DNA of 64,000 nt from Exophiala sp. HKRS030 (GCA_023897205.1 JAHWDD010000002.1:4774001-4838000), one strand, 5' to 3'; counted from the stretch's first letter, positions 31,773 to 43,757 are shown. The notes: a model not told the origin generated them from the sequence alone. Made by a program: numbers and translations.

Positions 31773-34082
31773 TCACTCATCATTAGCCAAGCTGGGATCG
31801 CGGGTGACGGCCAAAAACGTCAAACTCCACAACTGGCGCACATTGCTCTCGGTACCGGAACTCACGCCCGGCGGGGGCGGCAACGCACCGAGCGGCGTCG
31901 TCGTATACTCGGCCGTGTCGTTGTCGTACGTCCAACTCCAGACCTCGCTTTGCAACTGGGCGGCATTGGCTTCGATGCTGTCCCAGAGGGCATTATAGGC
32001 ACGGCGGACGTTGGGCTCGACGGTCTCGTCGTCGCACCACTGCGGGACGTGCGAGGCGTTGCGCTCGGCGATGTAGCGCGTCGTGTTGCAGTGGGCGAGT
32101 TGGCGTTCGAGCCCTTTGGCCATCATGGCCAGTTGGAACGACCAGATCACCGTGCCGTGGTAGGCGGCGTTGGTGAAGTTGGCGGTAAGCACGTCTGAGC
32201 CGGAGAGCGCCGGGTTTGCGACCACCATGCTTTGTGGTGTGAGTAGGCCTGCGGGGAATGGCCGTACCAGGCTGTCGGCCGTGGCGTTGATGAAGCGTGT
32301 TTCCTGTGCTTCGGCGGATGGGGTGGAGGAGGAGGCGTTGAGGAAGAATAGGCGGAAGGCTGTGTCGCTGTGTAAGACGTCGACTGAGTCGAGGTCGTCG
32401 TAGCCTTGGAGGGCGATTGCGTAGGTGGTGATGTTGCCTTGTTCTGGGAGTGATGAGTCGTTAGTCGGCCCGTTGTAGAAGGTCGATGTGTCCACGAAAG
32501 TCTCTAGTCGATCGCGGGCGTCGTCGACGGTGATGTTGACTTCGAAGAAACTCAGCGCTTTTTCTTCCCAGATTTGTGCACGTTGATCGGCTAGAGTTGA
32601 CCAGGTTGTGGTGTTGACACGGGTGTCGTTTGCGTAGACATCTTCAGTTCGTGCGAGTTGAGCGATTGCACGTAGAGCTGCCGGTACAAGTGCGGTGTTG
32701 ACGTCGAAAGGAATACGGCCACCTCCCAGACCATATGTCGAGTCTCGCCATTGACCTACGATCTCATTTGGTTTGAGATGGATGAGATTGGCCGCGGTCT
32801 GGTTTCGTGCGAATGCAGCGGTGATGTTCATGATCTTCTCGGCATTGATCAAGGTGAGATTTCCATAGGTCAAGCCTTCATTTTCCGGGTCGACAGTTCC
32901 AGCTTCTCGACTTAAAAGTGGTTCGATGCGATCAGGACTGCGGTTGAAGTACTGTTGCATCAAGACGGGGAGGAAGAAATCTGTATCAATCATCGGGTAT
33001 GTGAAACCGGGGTCTGTGCTAGTGACATTTTCCTGGAGGTTCAAGTATGTGGCATAGTCTCCAATCGTCTCTTCATGAGAGACCGATCCATCTGTTCTGT
33101 TGATTCTTTCGAGAACAGCTCCAATGACAGCTTCGGTTGCAGAGCCATTTCCTTGACTGAGTACGGGTTCCAAGAGAAGAGCACTGATCATGCTATCGCG
33201 ACCGAAATATGTGAGAAATCTCCAGGCTCCTGCGAGGAGCTTTTCGGAATAGGACAAGAATGACAAAGACGTGGTCTGATCAGGTTGTTGCTCGATCAAG
33301 TCTGCGGATGCTTCATTCAAGACCCGGTCTGGCGGCAGCTGTGTCAATTGTGGATAGTTGAAGCTGGCAGAAAAGGTGTAAAAGCCGGCACCGAAGCTGA
33401 TGGTCTTGTTTTCGGAGTCGATCGATATATTGGTCTGTGTATTTCCGTAGGGCAGAAGAGTGAATGTCGAGGTTGTGACATTGTCCAGCCAAAGTCTGGA
33501 AAATGATGCACCAGTATCCTCTATCCGTGTCACATTAACCGCATCTTGAATGACCTCCTGTAACAAGCTGGGACCTTCAGTGAAGTCTCGAATCGTCCTG
33601 ATACTGCCTAGAATAGGTATTGTCAGGGTAGCAGAAGCATTGAACGACAACACTCCCTCGACACCAACAACAGGATAATCCGAATCGACAGAAGCATTCC
33701 TGAAAACTGGAGCCAGTGGCGTTCCCACAGTCGAGTTGACAAGCTCAATAGCCAAAGTACCATTTGGACCATCCGAAGGTTGAAAGAATGTACAGATGCC
33801 GCTATTACCAGCAGGCCATGCGACAATGAGCCTCGGACCTATAATGGACAAATTTGATTCTGGCAGGGGACTGGTCACGACGACTTGAGTATCACTGTTG
33901 CAATCCGAGTAGAAGAAGTTTTCGTATGGTGGATCGCTCAGATGTTGAGTGACGGCGGGACAGCTGTCTTGAGCAAAGGCAAACTGGAGCCAAACGGCAA
34001 ACAGTGCGACAACGATAGCCAACATGATGAGAGCAAGACGACGATAACGCAGTAATTTCGACTCAGCTGGCAAGAAGCGCAT
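31773..34082 (-). CDS. Secreted or membrane-anchored six-hairpin glycosidase-like protein
   Basis: Single exon, start ATG 34082, protein of 769 residues (the frame stays open upstream but has no signal peptide there). Basic residues (KLLRYRR) precede a strong hydrophobic stretch at about residues 17-33 (LALIMLAIVVALFAVWL), a signal peptide or signal anchor. The lumenal part carries dozens of N-x-S/T sequons. The core resembles (alpha/alpha)6-barrel six-hairpin glycosidases: AWRFLTYFGRDSMISALLLE (FGRDS at 293-297) with RTDGSVSHEETIGDYATYLN after it, then WRDSTYGLGGGRIPFDVNTA and a C-terminal YHGTVIWSFQLAMMAKGLER. FGRDS/GRD followed by a Glu-rich loop is typical of glycogen-debranching and trehalase-like barrels. 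Substrate is not predictable; cell-wall or secreted polysaccharide is a guess. Convergent with the MFS gene. Confidence 0.78.
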   Translation of the reverse strand: MRFLPAESKLLRYRRLALIMLAIVVALFAVWLQFAFAQDSCPAVTQHLSDPPYENFFYSDCNSDTQVVVTSPLPESNLSIIGPRLIVAWPAGNSGICTFFQPSDGPNGTLAIELVNSTVGTPLAPVFRNASVDSDYPVVGVEGVLSFNASATLTIPILGSIRTIRDFTEGPSLLQEVIQDAVNVTRIEDTGASFSRLWLDNVTTSTFTLLPYGNTQTNISIDSENKTISFGAGFYTFSASFNYPQLTQLPPDRVLNEASADLIEQQPDQTTSLSFLSYSEKLLAGAWRFLTYFGRDSMISALLLEPVLSQGNGSATEAVIGAVLERINRTDGSVSHEETIGDYATYLNLQENVTSTDPGFTYPMIDTDFFLPVLMQQYFNRSPDRIEPLLSREAGTVDPENEGLTYGNLTLINAEKIMNITAAFARNQTAANLIHLKPNEIVGQWRDSTYGLGGGRIPFDVNTALVPAALRAIAQLARTEDVYANDTRVNTTTWSTLADQRAQIWEEKALSFFEVNITVDDARDRLETFVDTSTFYNGPTNDSSLPEQGNITTYAIALQGYDDLDSVDVLHSDTAFRLFFLNASSSTPSAEAQETRFINATADSLVRPFPAGLLTPQSMVVANPALSGSDVLTANFTNAAYHGTVIWSFQLAMMAKGLERQLAHCNTTRYIAERNASHVPQWCDDETVEPNVRRAYNALWDSIEANAAQLQSEVWSWTYDNDTAEYTTTPLGALPPPPGVSSGTESNVRQLWSLTFLAVTRDPSLANDE

Positions 34083-34846
34083 ATAACTAGTGAGAAGGAA
34101 AGAAGGCAGAGAGAACTCACATTCGACAAAGAAAAATTGAAAAGCATTTCGAAAAGCAGGCTTCTTGGGACCAAGCTCCAGCTTCGACCAAGAGCAAGCT
34201 TGCTGTGTCACTCTCGCTCCACACAAAACCCAGGTAAGCAAAAATGTCAGTAGAATTCTTGTTGCTGGTCAAGCTCTATGAGGTAAGTAGCTTTGCGATG
34301 ACATCAATGGGGTGGGAGCTTCCGGAGTCATGGTTGCGAAGGTTTATGATTTGTGGCTTCCACAGAAGCTGTGTTAGACCGGATCACGTTTTCGGGGGAT
34401 CGGCGTTCTTGTGCTCTGAAAGGGAGAGCCCAAGCGAAGAGTGGCAAGCAAAGGAGGTAGTATTTGCCATCAGGGTTGTTGAAACTGGGGATTGTCATAG
34501 ACAAGGATAGACAAGGATGGTCAAGGATGGACGAGAAGGGACAAGGTTATTTGTCGAGAATTAGCGAGTCGGTTAGTGGGAAGGCGGGGTTGAGAGTCAC
34601 GTGGTGGAATATTGTGGGGTTCAGTGCGGGGAAGATATCGAATTGGCTTGAGCCTGGTCTTGTATCTGTACCTGCTGTAATACTCTTCTTTGCAACTTGT
34701 ATTTAGTCCTGTCAGACAAGGGATATGAAGCTTCTCGCGATTAAATACCACGGGTGTTTGACTATCAAATGATGCTCCTGATCGTCATTCGAATTAAGTA
34801 CAATTTTGAACCTCAATACCTACAGACCACACCACACCAGACCACC
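34083..34846. other. Spacer between glycosidase-like and thiolase genes
   Basis: 764 bp containing the promoter of the glycosidase-like gene and the 3' UTR of the thiolase gene, both minus. A direct triple repeat of GACAAGGAT/GTCAAGGAT type occurs near 34500-34530. No gene. Confidence 0.5.
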
Positions 34847-36439
34847 TTACAATCTGGCCTGCAATCTCTCCGGCGTATCACCCAGAGCATACTCAGACTT
34901 CTTGTCCTTACTCCTAATCTTCTCTGCATCTTCTCTAGTCAGAGCCCGGATCTCGACTGCCGGATTATATCCCAAGCCACTGGACTTTGCAATTTCGGCA
35001 TCCGAGACCGTCACATCAGTATTCTTCTTGCCATCAGCACGCTTGTAGACAGTGACGACGACAGCACCACCAAGGCCCAGATTATGCTGCAGCGCGGCAT
35101 CGACGTTCTTGACAAGACGGCCGTTGTTGGCCCAGCCACGTAGTTGCCAGGTCAATTCGCAGCATTGGGCGAGACCGGTGGCGCCGAGCGGGTGGCCCTT
35201 GGAGATCAGGCCGCCGGAAGGGTTGATGACAACTTGGCCGCCGTACGTGATGTCGCCGTTGCGCACCATGTGGTGGGCCTTGCCGACGTCGCAGAAGCCC
35301 AGTGCTTCGAGCGTGATGAGTTCGTTGGCGCTGAAGCAGTCGTGCATCTCGCAGACTTTGATGTCCTTGGGGCTGACGCCGGCTTCGGCCAGTGCGGCTT
35401 TCCCGGCCGACTTGGCCATCTGGTAGCCGACTAGATCCATGGCGCTCTTGGAGTAGAGTTCTGGAGAGTCGGTTTGGAGGCTCTGCCCGGCGATTAAGAT
35501 GGCTTTGGATTTGAGGTGGGGACGGGCGTCGAGGAAGGCTTGAGATACGATGATGGCTGAGCCTGCACCGTCCGAGGTCGGGCTGCATTGAAGCTTGGTC
35601 AAGGGGTAGTGGATCATGGTCGACTTCTCGATTTGTTCGAGTGTGTACACGTCGTTGAATTGTGCGTATGGGTTTCTTGACGAGTGTTCGTGAGAGATAC
35701 GTCCGATCTCGGCGAAATCGCGTGCTTCAGCACCATACCTGTGCGGTGAGAAAACAGTCGTCAGCAAGTGTACACAGCTAAGCGTCACAGCCAGTCTAAG
35801 TGCTTCATACGCAACCTGACATGGAACCTTTGGGGCGAGAAATGACTTACTTCTCCATATACTCCCTACCAGCATTTGCAAAAAACTGGGCATTCCTGGG
35901 CGAATCGTGTTTGCCATAGGTGTCCTCCATCATCTTTGTGCCCAGACCCATAGGGCTAGGTCTGTCGTTCCAGACGGACTTGATGCTGCCGGGGTTCATG
36001 GTCTCGAAGCCAATGACCATGGCACAGTCGACGACGCCACCACGAACTAGTGTGCGAGCGAGTTGCAAGCCTGTGGAGCCCGTGGCACACGCATTGTTGG
36101 TATTGTAAATGGGGATGTTGGTCATGCCTAGTTATAAACCGAACGGAAATTGTCAGCAGACTGTGGACATATCTCACTGTGAATCCATTGGGGATGATGT
36201 GATAAGGAGAAGGAAGACTCACCGAATTGATAGAAGATTCGCTGACCACTGGTGGTGTCGCCGTAGCAGTAACAAGCCACACCGGTCTCGACGTCGTCGT
36301 AGGTGATACCGGCATCGAGGAGGGCCTTGGCGCCGGCCTCGAATCCGAGTTCGGTATATGGACGGAGACGGCGTGGCTTGATGAACTTGGTCATGCCCAC
36401 GCCGATCACGTAGGCGTTTGTCTGTGGTTTGGGTGCCAT
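34847..36439 (-). CDS. SCP-x-type 3-ketoacyl-CoA thiolase, peroxisomal, three exons
   Basis: Exons (minus strand) 36439-36223, 36127-35851 and 35738-34847 give 461 residues with no conflict. The donors are GTGAGT and GTAAGT, and the acceptors are AACTAG and GCACAG. The start is the ATG at 36439 (MAPKPQTNAYVIGVGMTKF). Thiolase hallmarks of the sterol carrier protein x group are present: nucleophilic Cys86 in YNTNNACATGSTGLQLAR; HDCFSANELITLEALG with the conserved His; NPSGGLISKGHPLGATGLAQ with the GHPLGATG catalytic His loop, followed by CCELTWQLRG. The C-terminal tripeptide is ARL, which fits a peroxisomal PTS1 signal. There is no SCP2 lipid-transfer domain, so this is a stand-alone thiolase for peroxisomal chain shortening of fatty or branched acyl-CoAs (inferred). 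Confidence 0.93.
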
Positions 36440-38510
36440 GATGGAGTTTAGAGTGGCGGTCGAAACCGATTTGTGTTGGTATTGGTGATTTGAATCGAAC
36501 TTGAGGATCCCTTCAACGTTTAGACGCGCAACGGGTAGCGTACAGACGTAGGATGTAGAAGCTTGAGGATGTTTTGAATAATATTGTCCAGCGGAAAAGT
36601 AAAGAAGACTATGGCTCGTCCGATGGGCCAAAAACTGTCAACGATATGTAGAAGGCTATCGTTTCCGAGGTCCACGATTCAGGGAGGTCGAATCAACTAC
36701 CAAATCGAATGAGAAGAATACATGCAAGTATATAGGAAACCTTTGGTACAATCGAAGACCAGAATATAAGATTACTACTCAAGAGACTTTTGGAAGACAA
36801 CTACGTACCTATTTACACTGTGATACGCCGAAATGGGAGTTGGTGAGAATTGACAACCTCCCCGCACCGAGAGTTGAGGAGGAGGACCGAGACACCGAGG
36901 CATCTGAGGAAATGCGGAGTTTGATTCGGCTTGGTAAATACTTGTTAACTAGTCAGGACAAATTCTTAGGGACCGAGCATCGGCAACGACCATAGAACTG
37001 GGGGCCAAGCTTACCTACCCAACTGAAGTAATGTCAGTGGGCAGTATACCGCCGACACTCACGTATGATCAAGTACCGCGTATGTCTGGTGGCCCGAGGC
37101 TTCAATAGGCACGCTTGTGTTGTTTCTGGTCATTATTGATCTCGACGAACTCTGGAATGCACTGAGCTACAATCTTGCCCTAGATCCCCAGCGACTCTGA
37201 CTAATCGGTGCGACACACATGACAAAATCAGCTCGTCACAATTCCATTCACAAACTTTTCACGCAAGACAGTCTCATCAAGTAATAACATAATCCATACA
37301 GCATAACATGGCTGGGTAGCTACAATTCCTAATCTAGAACGCCTTCAGTAACATCCCAGATGCTGTGAGTCTCAACGCCAGATCATCTCAACTCCATCCA
37401 TTTATCATGTGTACTCCTAGTACCATGGGTATATCCACAAGCGTAAAATCATTGTACAGGGTATCTGATGGCGCAAATCGCCCAATGGTGACAACGGCGT
37501 GCAGCGATTATGGGGAACCCAACTTTGCATGACGTATCCTTCCGATGTACCCAAAATTTCTGTAACGCTCAAAGACATGAATATCGCTGGTAAACTCAAG
37601 ATGGAATGAGTCTGAAATGAAACTCGGCTAATTCAAATCCAAGTACGGTCTTCGAGACAATCAACGCCAGCTCAAAAAAAGAAAAGATTGGTGCTGGAAT
37701 CGTGATTGTTTTGCCCCAAGGTTGAGAACTACTCCATCTAAGCCAAGGGTAGATTAGAATTATGGAGCGACATGGGATGGTAATCCTATGACGGGCTGGC
37801 ATAGCGTATTTTGTTGCGCGATTTGGTAAGGCGGAGGATGTTGTTGGATGTTAACCGGGCAGGAAGGGATTGTGATGTTCGTCGAACACAAAAATGGTGT
37901 AAGACGATGAAGACATGATGCTCCTCGTGGAATGCTGATGTGCAGGAAGAAAATCGTAATGTTCGTCGAGCATGGGACGACGTAAGACGATGAAGGCATT
38001 CCGTTGCTTATAGAAGGCTTTTTTAGCTTCCCTGCTTGCAAATGTATAGTGACCAGGTCGGCGTCTCGGCCGACCAAGAGGCTAACCGTGTATGTTAGAA
38101 AATGATAATGTTTGGTGAAACGAGACCAGCTGTAAATGGGTCAAACTGTAGGAATACCAGAGGTTTTAATGGCCGAAACAGGGGCCTCGCATTTTCAGAC
38201 GATACGTAAGGGAGTTTATTGTCAAAGTCCCCACGACAAATTCCGTCCGTAAAAGTGGGATGTTGTTGGGTGTTTATCGTGGTGGGATGTCGTGGTGGGA
38301 TGTTATGGTGTGGTATCAAAGGTTGAGGTAATGATGGGGATCATGGTTGTGGACGTGGCAATGTCCTGCACTGCACAAGTCATATTATTCGTGGTTGAAG
38401 TTGTCCAAAGCGAAGAGAGAGTGAGCCAGAGGGATTGATTCGAAAGGTCGTGGTGATGGGAAGATGGCATGCTCATGTTCGCGTAACAAAGCATAATACT
38501 CCCATAGTCT
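36440..38510. other. Gene-poor spacer with imperfect repeats
   Basis: 2.07 kb with no supported gene. The first few hundred bases are the thiolase promoter. Two related blocks occur at about 37859-37917 and 37943-38000, each with GTTCGTCGA and GTAAGACGATGAAG. A run of GGTGGGATGT-like units lies near 38260-38310. Small minus ORFs (37417-38494) are low complexity (His/Thr/Ile-rich) and not supported. Confidence 0.5.
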
Positions 38511-39545
38511 TCATTGAGTCATGGGCATGTCGTGTTCGTAATCTTGTTGACCTGGTGTATAGTTTGGAGCACTTCCATTGGGAAATAAATTGCCCGGATC
38601 AAGAACATCAATATATTCTCCAAACAGGTATCTAGGAACAGGCGGGGTCAGATGGCCCGTGTTGGTCAGATCTCGAGGATTGATGTAGATTCCTTCGCCG
38701 GTAGCTTGGACAACTTCTGGTTCAACTGTCTCGGGACGAGGTTGGCCTTGGGTGTTTGGGGTTGCGGATGACGTGGTGTAGACAAATGGGTTGTTTGGTG
38801 CGTCATTGGGTGCATTGAGTGTTTGTGTCTGTAGAAACATGTGATCAGGTTGGTGTAGGGGGGTGGTGACGCTGGACTGGGAGATCCTTTTCAAGGCCGT
38901 GCGAGGATCACGGATAGGACAGTCGGGATGCCATCGGGCCATATGATTTTGGTAGTCTCCCAAGCGGGTAAAGTTTTTATCGCAGTTCATGGAGCCACAA
39001 AAGAACTTGCAGCCGTCTGGAGCGGTCCTTGAAACTGAGGCAGAATCGGTATGCACTGACTCGGTGTAATGTACAGACTGCAGATCGGTAGAAGCTGGGT
39101 AGGCAGAAGATGATGGGTTGGAATAATATCGAGAAGAGCTCTGTAGGGAGATGGGACGAGTTGTCTGGCGTGGAGGTGGAGGAGGAGAAAGATATTGGCC
39201 GATTCTTCGGCTGGCTACACGATGGAGAATTTGGTTGGTTTCGGTGGAGCCGGGACGCCATTCGGGAGTGTTGCGGAGGTCGGTGATTGTTTGAAAGATA
39301 TCCTCAGGTGGAACTTGGGTCGTTGCGGGGAAGTGCTTGAGGAAAAAGGGTTCGGAGCGGATTTGGGTGATGATATGCCACTTGTCATCACTGGCGTGCA
39401 ACTGGTCATGAATGATGGCAGAGTAGTAGTCAAAGTTGACGTTCTCGAGTAACTTCTTGAGGAGTTGTTCTGCCGCAGGAACTTGTGGAGGTGGTCGACG
39501 AGGTGGTTGAGGAAAGGTTAGGCCCGGCCGGTTGACGTAGGCCAT
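38511..39545 (-). CDS. Single C2H2 zinc-finger-like protein A
   Basis: Single ORF of 344 residues. Residues 24-125 form a helical, soluble-looking region (AAEQLLKKLLENVNFDYYSA, then PPEDIFQTITDLRNTPEW). One finger-like motif at residues 183-206 has spacing C-x4-C-x12-H-x4-H (CGSMNCDKNFTRLGDYQNHM). The rest is Pro/Ser/Thr-rich and disordered. There is no second finger and no other DNA-binding domain, so it may bind DNA or protein. It resembles protein B (43758-45062) in the finger, in the short Arg-Asp-Pro stretch after it (PIRDPRTALKR against PRHDPETSLRA), and in overall layout. The pair therefore looks like diverged paralogs. No function is assigned. Confidence 0.75.
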   Translation of the reverse strand: MAYVNRPGLTFPQPPRRPPPQVPAAEQLLKKLLENVNFDYYSAIIHDQLHASDDKWHIITQIRSEPFFLKHFPATTQVPPEDIFQTITDLRNTPEWRPGSTETNQILHRVASRRIGQYLSPPPPPRQTTRPISLQSSSRYYSNPSSSAYPASTDLQSVHYTESVHTDSASVSRTAPDGCKFFCGSMNCDKNFTRLGDYQNHMARWHPDCPIRDPRTALKRISQSSVTTPLHQPDHMFLQTQTLNAPNDAPNNPFVYTTSSATPNTQGQPRPETVEPEVVQATGEGIYINPRDLTNTGHLTPPVPRYLFGEYIDVLDPGNLFPNGSAPNYTPGQQDYEHDMPMTQ

Positions 39546-40499
39546 GTTGGGGATTATTTGAGGTGGGTGAGGGCTAGGGAGGGCACGGTAGGGGTAGGGA
39601 TAGGGTGGTAGATTGTATAGGAGCCTGTATGTGCCAGTGAAAGCGAATTCTGCGAATTCACGTGGCGTGGACCGTGCTCTTGCTTATTCCTTGTATGTGG
39701 ATTGGGTGTGGAGCAGTTGCAGCTTCTTGTGCTTGGATGTGCCAGGTTCAAGACGTAAGACTCGGGATGGGTAGGTCAGAGGCAGGAGCAAAGGCGTGGC
39801 GATGTGGAGGACAAGTGCGGTCGAATGAAAAGGTACGTTGGTACTGATCAAGGTGCAATGGACGCAGCTTGGTGGTTCGAGGATCATTCCTCCTGGTTGT
39901 TGGATTTAATCTTGTTGTGCCCTTTTCGAGAGACAAGGCTGAGGGTAAGGAACGGACGAAGCTGACGGAACAGGACGGTGCAGTCAGGCGGATTACAAAA
40001 GTGAATGAAGTAAAGAAGGAGATGATCGACTGAGGTACCAACAAAGGGAAATGAAGAGTAGGTTATCGGGGTGTTGATTGAATGTGAATATGGATGTAGA
40101 TATCAGAGCAGCAGTAGGTAGGAGGGCAGCGAGGGGCAGGGCAAGAGATATGTAGTCACTAGTTACTGTATTCTGTCCCTGGCAGTGGGAAAGTGGAAAG
40201 TGAAAAACCTGGAGGATGAATGTGGTTTTCAAATGACAGAACGCATTGAGTGTGGGTTGCAGGTGTGGTTACCTTGTGGTATGGGTGGTGCCTTCCACTT
40301 CCTGAAAATCAAAATTCCAAGCTCAGGCATATCAATCAATTAATCTGCCTTGGCTTGTGGAAAATACGTTAGAAAGCTACGGAGTATGCATTAGGTGATA
40401 CGTAAGGACCAACCAACTAACTGAGTTAGGCACTTCCTACGTCCTAGGCCAGCAGATACGTAGCAGATTCTGGATCGGGATAGAGTACATAGACATACC

Positions 40500-40522
40500 T
40501 ACGGAGTATATTGTACTCCGTA
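40500..40522. repeat. Inverted repeat of the TACGGAGTA motif
   Basis: TACGGAGTA at 40500-40508 and its reverse complement TACTCCGTA at 40514-40522 are separated by five bases. The 9-bp arms are perfect and could form a hairpin. Confidence 0.85.
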
Positions 40523-40856
40523 TGCTGTCAGAAATGACGAAATGACGTGGTACAAATGTCAAGACTTGACCTCCGCGTGATGGTATTCCACTCGTAGGGT
40601 CTACCTGGACTCTGAGACGAGAATGAAAACAAAGACGGATGTTTGGTATCGTTTGCTGACGGCTAAAGAGGCACGAGAGGCACGGAACTCTTCAAGTTGT
40701 TGAAGCTGTCTAAGTTACGAATGAAATGCCCTCCCAATGGCTGATGATTTGCTCTAGAAGCCAACCCTAGCCAAGGTGGATCATTAACCCTGGACCAAGT
40801 CCAGGCCGAGGGCGGCTTAGGAGAGGCGCTACCCTTGGTCCTTTGGTGAGGTGACT

Positions 40857-40885
40857 AAAGGTGGCCAAAGGTGGCCAAAGGTGGC
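40857..40885. repeat. 10-bp tandem repeat, three copies
   Basis: AAAGGTGGCC is repeated three times head to tail (the third copy ends one base short). Confidence 0.9.
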
Positions 40886-43757
40886 TCATCGCTCATGGGG
40901 CTCCCTTCTCTGTGCCCTGGAGTGGTGCGTGGTATTGATTCGTCAGGGAACGGCGGACGCGCGACATGGCGACATGGCGAAATGGCGACCAGATGGATCC
41001 GACATCTGGTCACTTGCCTGATGGAGTAATTACAGTTCTACTCTGTATCTTGAGGCCAGCGAGGACGGAGTACACTGGAGACCTCCATTTGATATTTGAT
41101 GATGAACTGGTTTGAAAAGACCTAACAAGTACTCCTCCGTAAGTACCTAAGTACCGATTCCCAAATACATGCGTACGGCTCGTCCTGCACGTACGGATAC
41201 CCTGATTACTCCAGGTAAGGGTGGTCACGGGTGGTATCCGCCGTAGGTGCTAGAAGCGGTGCCCACGGTGCCCAAAGTTCAAGGGCCCGGGGGCTCAAGT
41301 TCCTTAGTGCCGGCTAACGACAGTTAGTAAACTTAGTATTGTCCACTCAGCTACAACAGTCCAACCTCTGCATTCGCATTGGTTCACACATCAATGGCTG
41401 ACTGGTTAGTTACTCCCACATTCACCTTAGAAACTCACACTGCCAGCGTCACTAATAAACCTTGGTTTCCTTTCTGCTGGTCAGTGGGAAGTGGTCACTG
41501 GTCACTGGACATGCCATCCATCCATCCACCTAGCCATCCAGCCATCATCAATCCCATTTGTCATCGCCATCAATCGTCAGGAACAGGCAGCCATGCAGCA
41601 ATAGTCCTCAACTACTGCGTAGTCATCCCAACGGCATCCACGTTTCCGTTCAATTTGTACGGAGTACTCGTAAATTATTCCAGGCCGCGTAGACACAAAT
41701 TTGCACCCATAGTCGCAACAATCTTGTCATCAAAGCCAGCGACATCTCTAGGGCCAGGTTGATGGTACAACGATGGGTATTGCGATGGGCTCCGTGTTTC
41801 TATACAACTCATGTCGACGTCACTCCGTAAAACCTACCTACCCAAGTCAATTCAGACCAACCTGCACCGCCTGGCTCCCACGTATTTTCTCCACTAACTA
41901 GTTGTTGTGGGCTCAACTTCAAGCCTCTATGAAGGCTAGTGACGGCTCGAGTATGGAGTACGACTCCGTACACCTCAACCGAGGAGATCCACTTAGGTGC
42001 CACTATCTCGTGGTTCATGGATAAGCACAATGGGCTATCAAGAAAAAACAGGCCAACCCATGTCATCAGTGACACACCCATCTAACTATCAATGCTCAAT
42101 TTCCAATTTTTCACACTAGCCGCATAGTGCATCTTTCTCGATTGTTGCTTCGCTGAGTCCCGACTTCGTCAGCATGTACGGACTAGCTCCACTGTCACCC
42201 AGCAGAGCCGCATAGTCTTCCGTGATATCACTTGGATGCCTGGCCGATTGCGTGCCAGTTTCGGTGACACACCAGCTGACACTGGATCCTCACCACTTCC
42301 TTCCCAAACCCAGAATTGATCGTCGATCCGTCAATGCATCAATTTCCCATGCTAACTTTCTGGTTTCGCGAATAAATCCCGAGGGTGAAATTGGTCGCTT
42401 GTTCCAGCTCATCTTTGCTTCATCGCCCTCGCTGCATGTTCAACCAATCAACAGGTGCCATGTGGTTGGCAATACAGCGAAACACCAAGTGGCGGCGGGC
42501 AATCGATCAACATCCATCTTCGCCTGGGTTTAAAGAATCTCTCACCCACACTTTGAAACCTGAAACACATCTGTCCGTCGTCATCTTCTAGATTCCTCCT
42601 CTCCCATGCTCCAGCCATTTTTTTTTCAACAGGTGTGTTTCATCCTCTTTCAATTCCGGTCATGATTGGTGGTTATCTTGTGACCAATAAACCACACGCA
42701 GTGGTCTTTGTGCCCAGCCAGTAACATCCGGATCGCATCTCGCACGCCAATCCAACATTGACACACCGTGCACGCGCACACATTGTCCTTGGAACGACTG
42801 TGACTTCGCCACCATCCATGTCGACCGAACCGTCCTATCCTGTATTGCCCGACTTGACCGCTCCTTCAGCATAGGGTCCGTCACCTAGGTGCCTGTTGCC
42901 ACCCTGTAACCTGCGGTCAACCCTCAGGTTGTCCATGACCCCACCTGCGGCCAAAATCCACTTTCAATTTCAACCTTGGAAACTTTGATCGACAAACACG
43001 CCTGGTAGACCACGAAAAAGCCGACTCGCTCACACGTCACCTAGTCGATGAGGTAGAAAAGGTTCAAAACACTAGAAACAGCCTGATCCTGTGTGCGAAC
43101 TGTTAGCCTCGTATAACGCAATCATGTCGCTGTGGTCATCAATACTCCCATTTGTTATGGGGGGCAAGGATCTCGATGGCTTGGTCACAACGGCCGTGCT
43201 AAGCAATGCCCTAGTGGTCCTCCCTCCAGTTGGCCAAGTATCAAAACACAAGATATGGAGCAACGATGAAACAGCCGCCATATTCACAAGGTGAGTCAAG
43301 AGATTCGGATCGGCAGGTGGCTTGGCTCACTTCAGTCGCACTTGCCACCACAATCATACAACATGGCAACAAGATCAGGCAGGAACCAACTGCAATCAAC
43401 CACACAATCACCAGTCGCAAATCATGTGATCATCTCACCAAATTCTTATCCTCTCAACATGTCCTGATCATGTCTCACAGCTTTGAAGCAGACTTTCTTC
43501 ATTTTCGTGCCAGAGCCACAGATCACCACGCGGCATCGACTCATATGTACTACTCTTCAGTCTTCAGTACAAGCTTGGAAATCATAGTATACATTATCAC
43601 TTATCGTTTAAGCTGACTAAAATACAGTGCTGCCCACTCATCCATACTACTCTGGCCGTCTCAGAAGTGGAGTACCAGACTTCCACAGACTTTTATACGC
43701 CTCCCTCGACCCGTTTGGAAATTCCATTGCCACTCGGTATCATGCTCATCACCGTCC

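Larger units (their letters stand above)
39546..43757. other. Gene-free spacer rich in short motifs
   Basis: 4.2 kb with no convincing gene. It carries several copies of TACGGAGTA/TACTCCGTA (40378, inverted pair 40500-40522, 41658, related forms at 41065 and 41963), a 10-bp tandem repeat (40857-40885), and CATC-rich simple sequence near 41515-41550. The right part is the 3' flank of protein B, the left part the promoter of protein A. ORFs at 41379-41762, 42222-42533 and 43230-43616 have no motif. Confidence 0.5.

Noticed and set aside
35082..35588. Arg-rich minus ORF of 168 codons
   Set aside because: Alternative-frame shadow of thiolase exon 3.
36480..36505. AGTTCGATTC on minus, resembling a tRNA B box
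   Set aside because: No A box at the right distance and no cloverleaf; it lies in the thiolase 5' leader.
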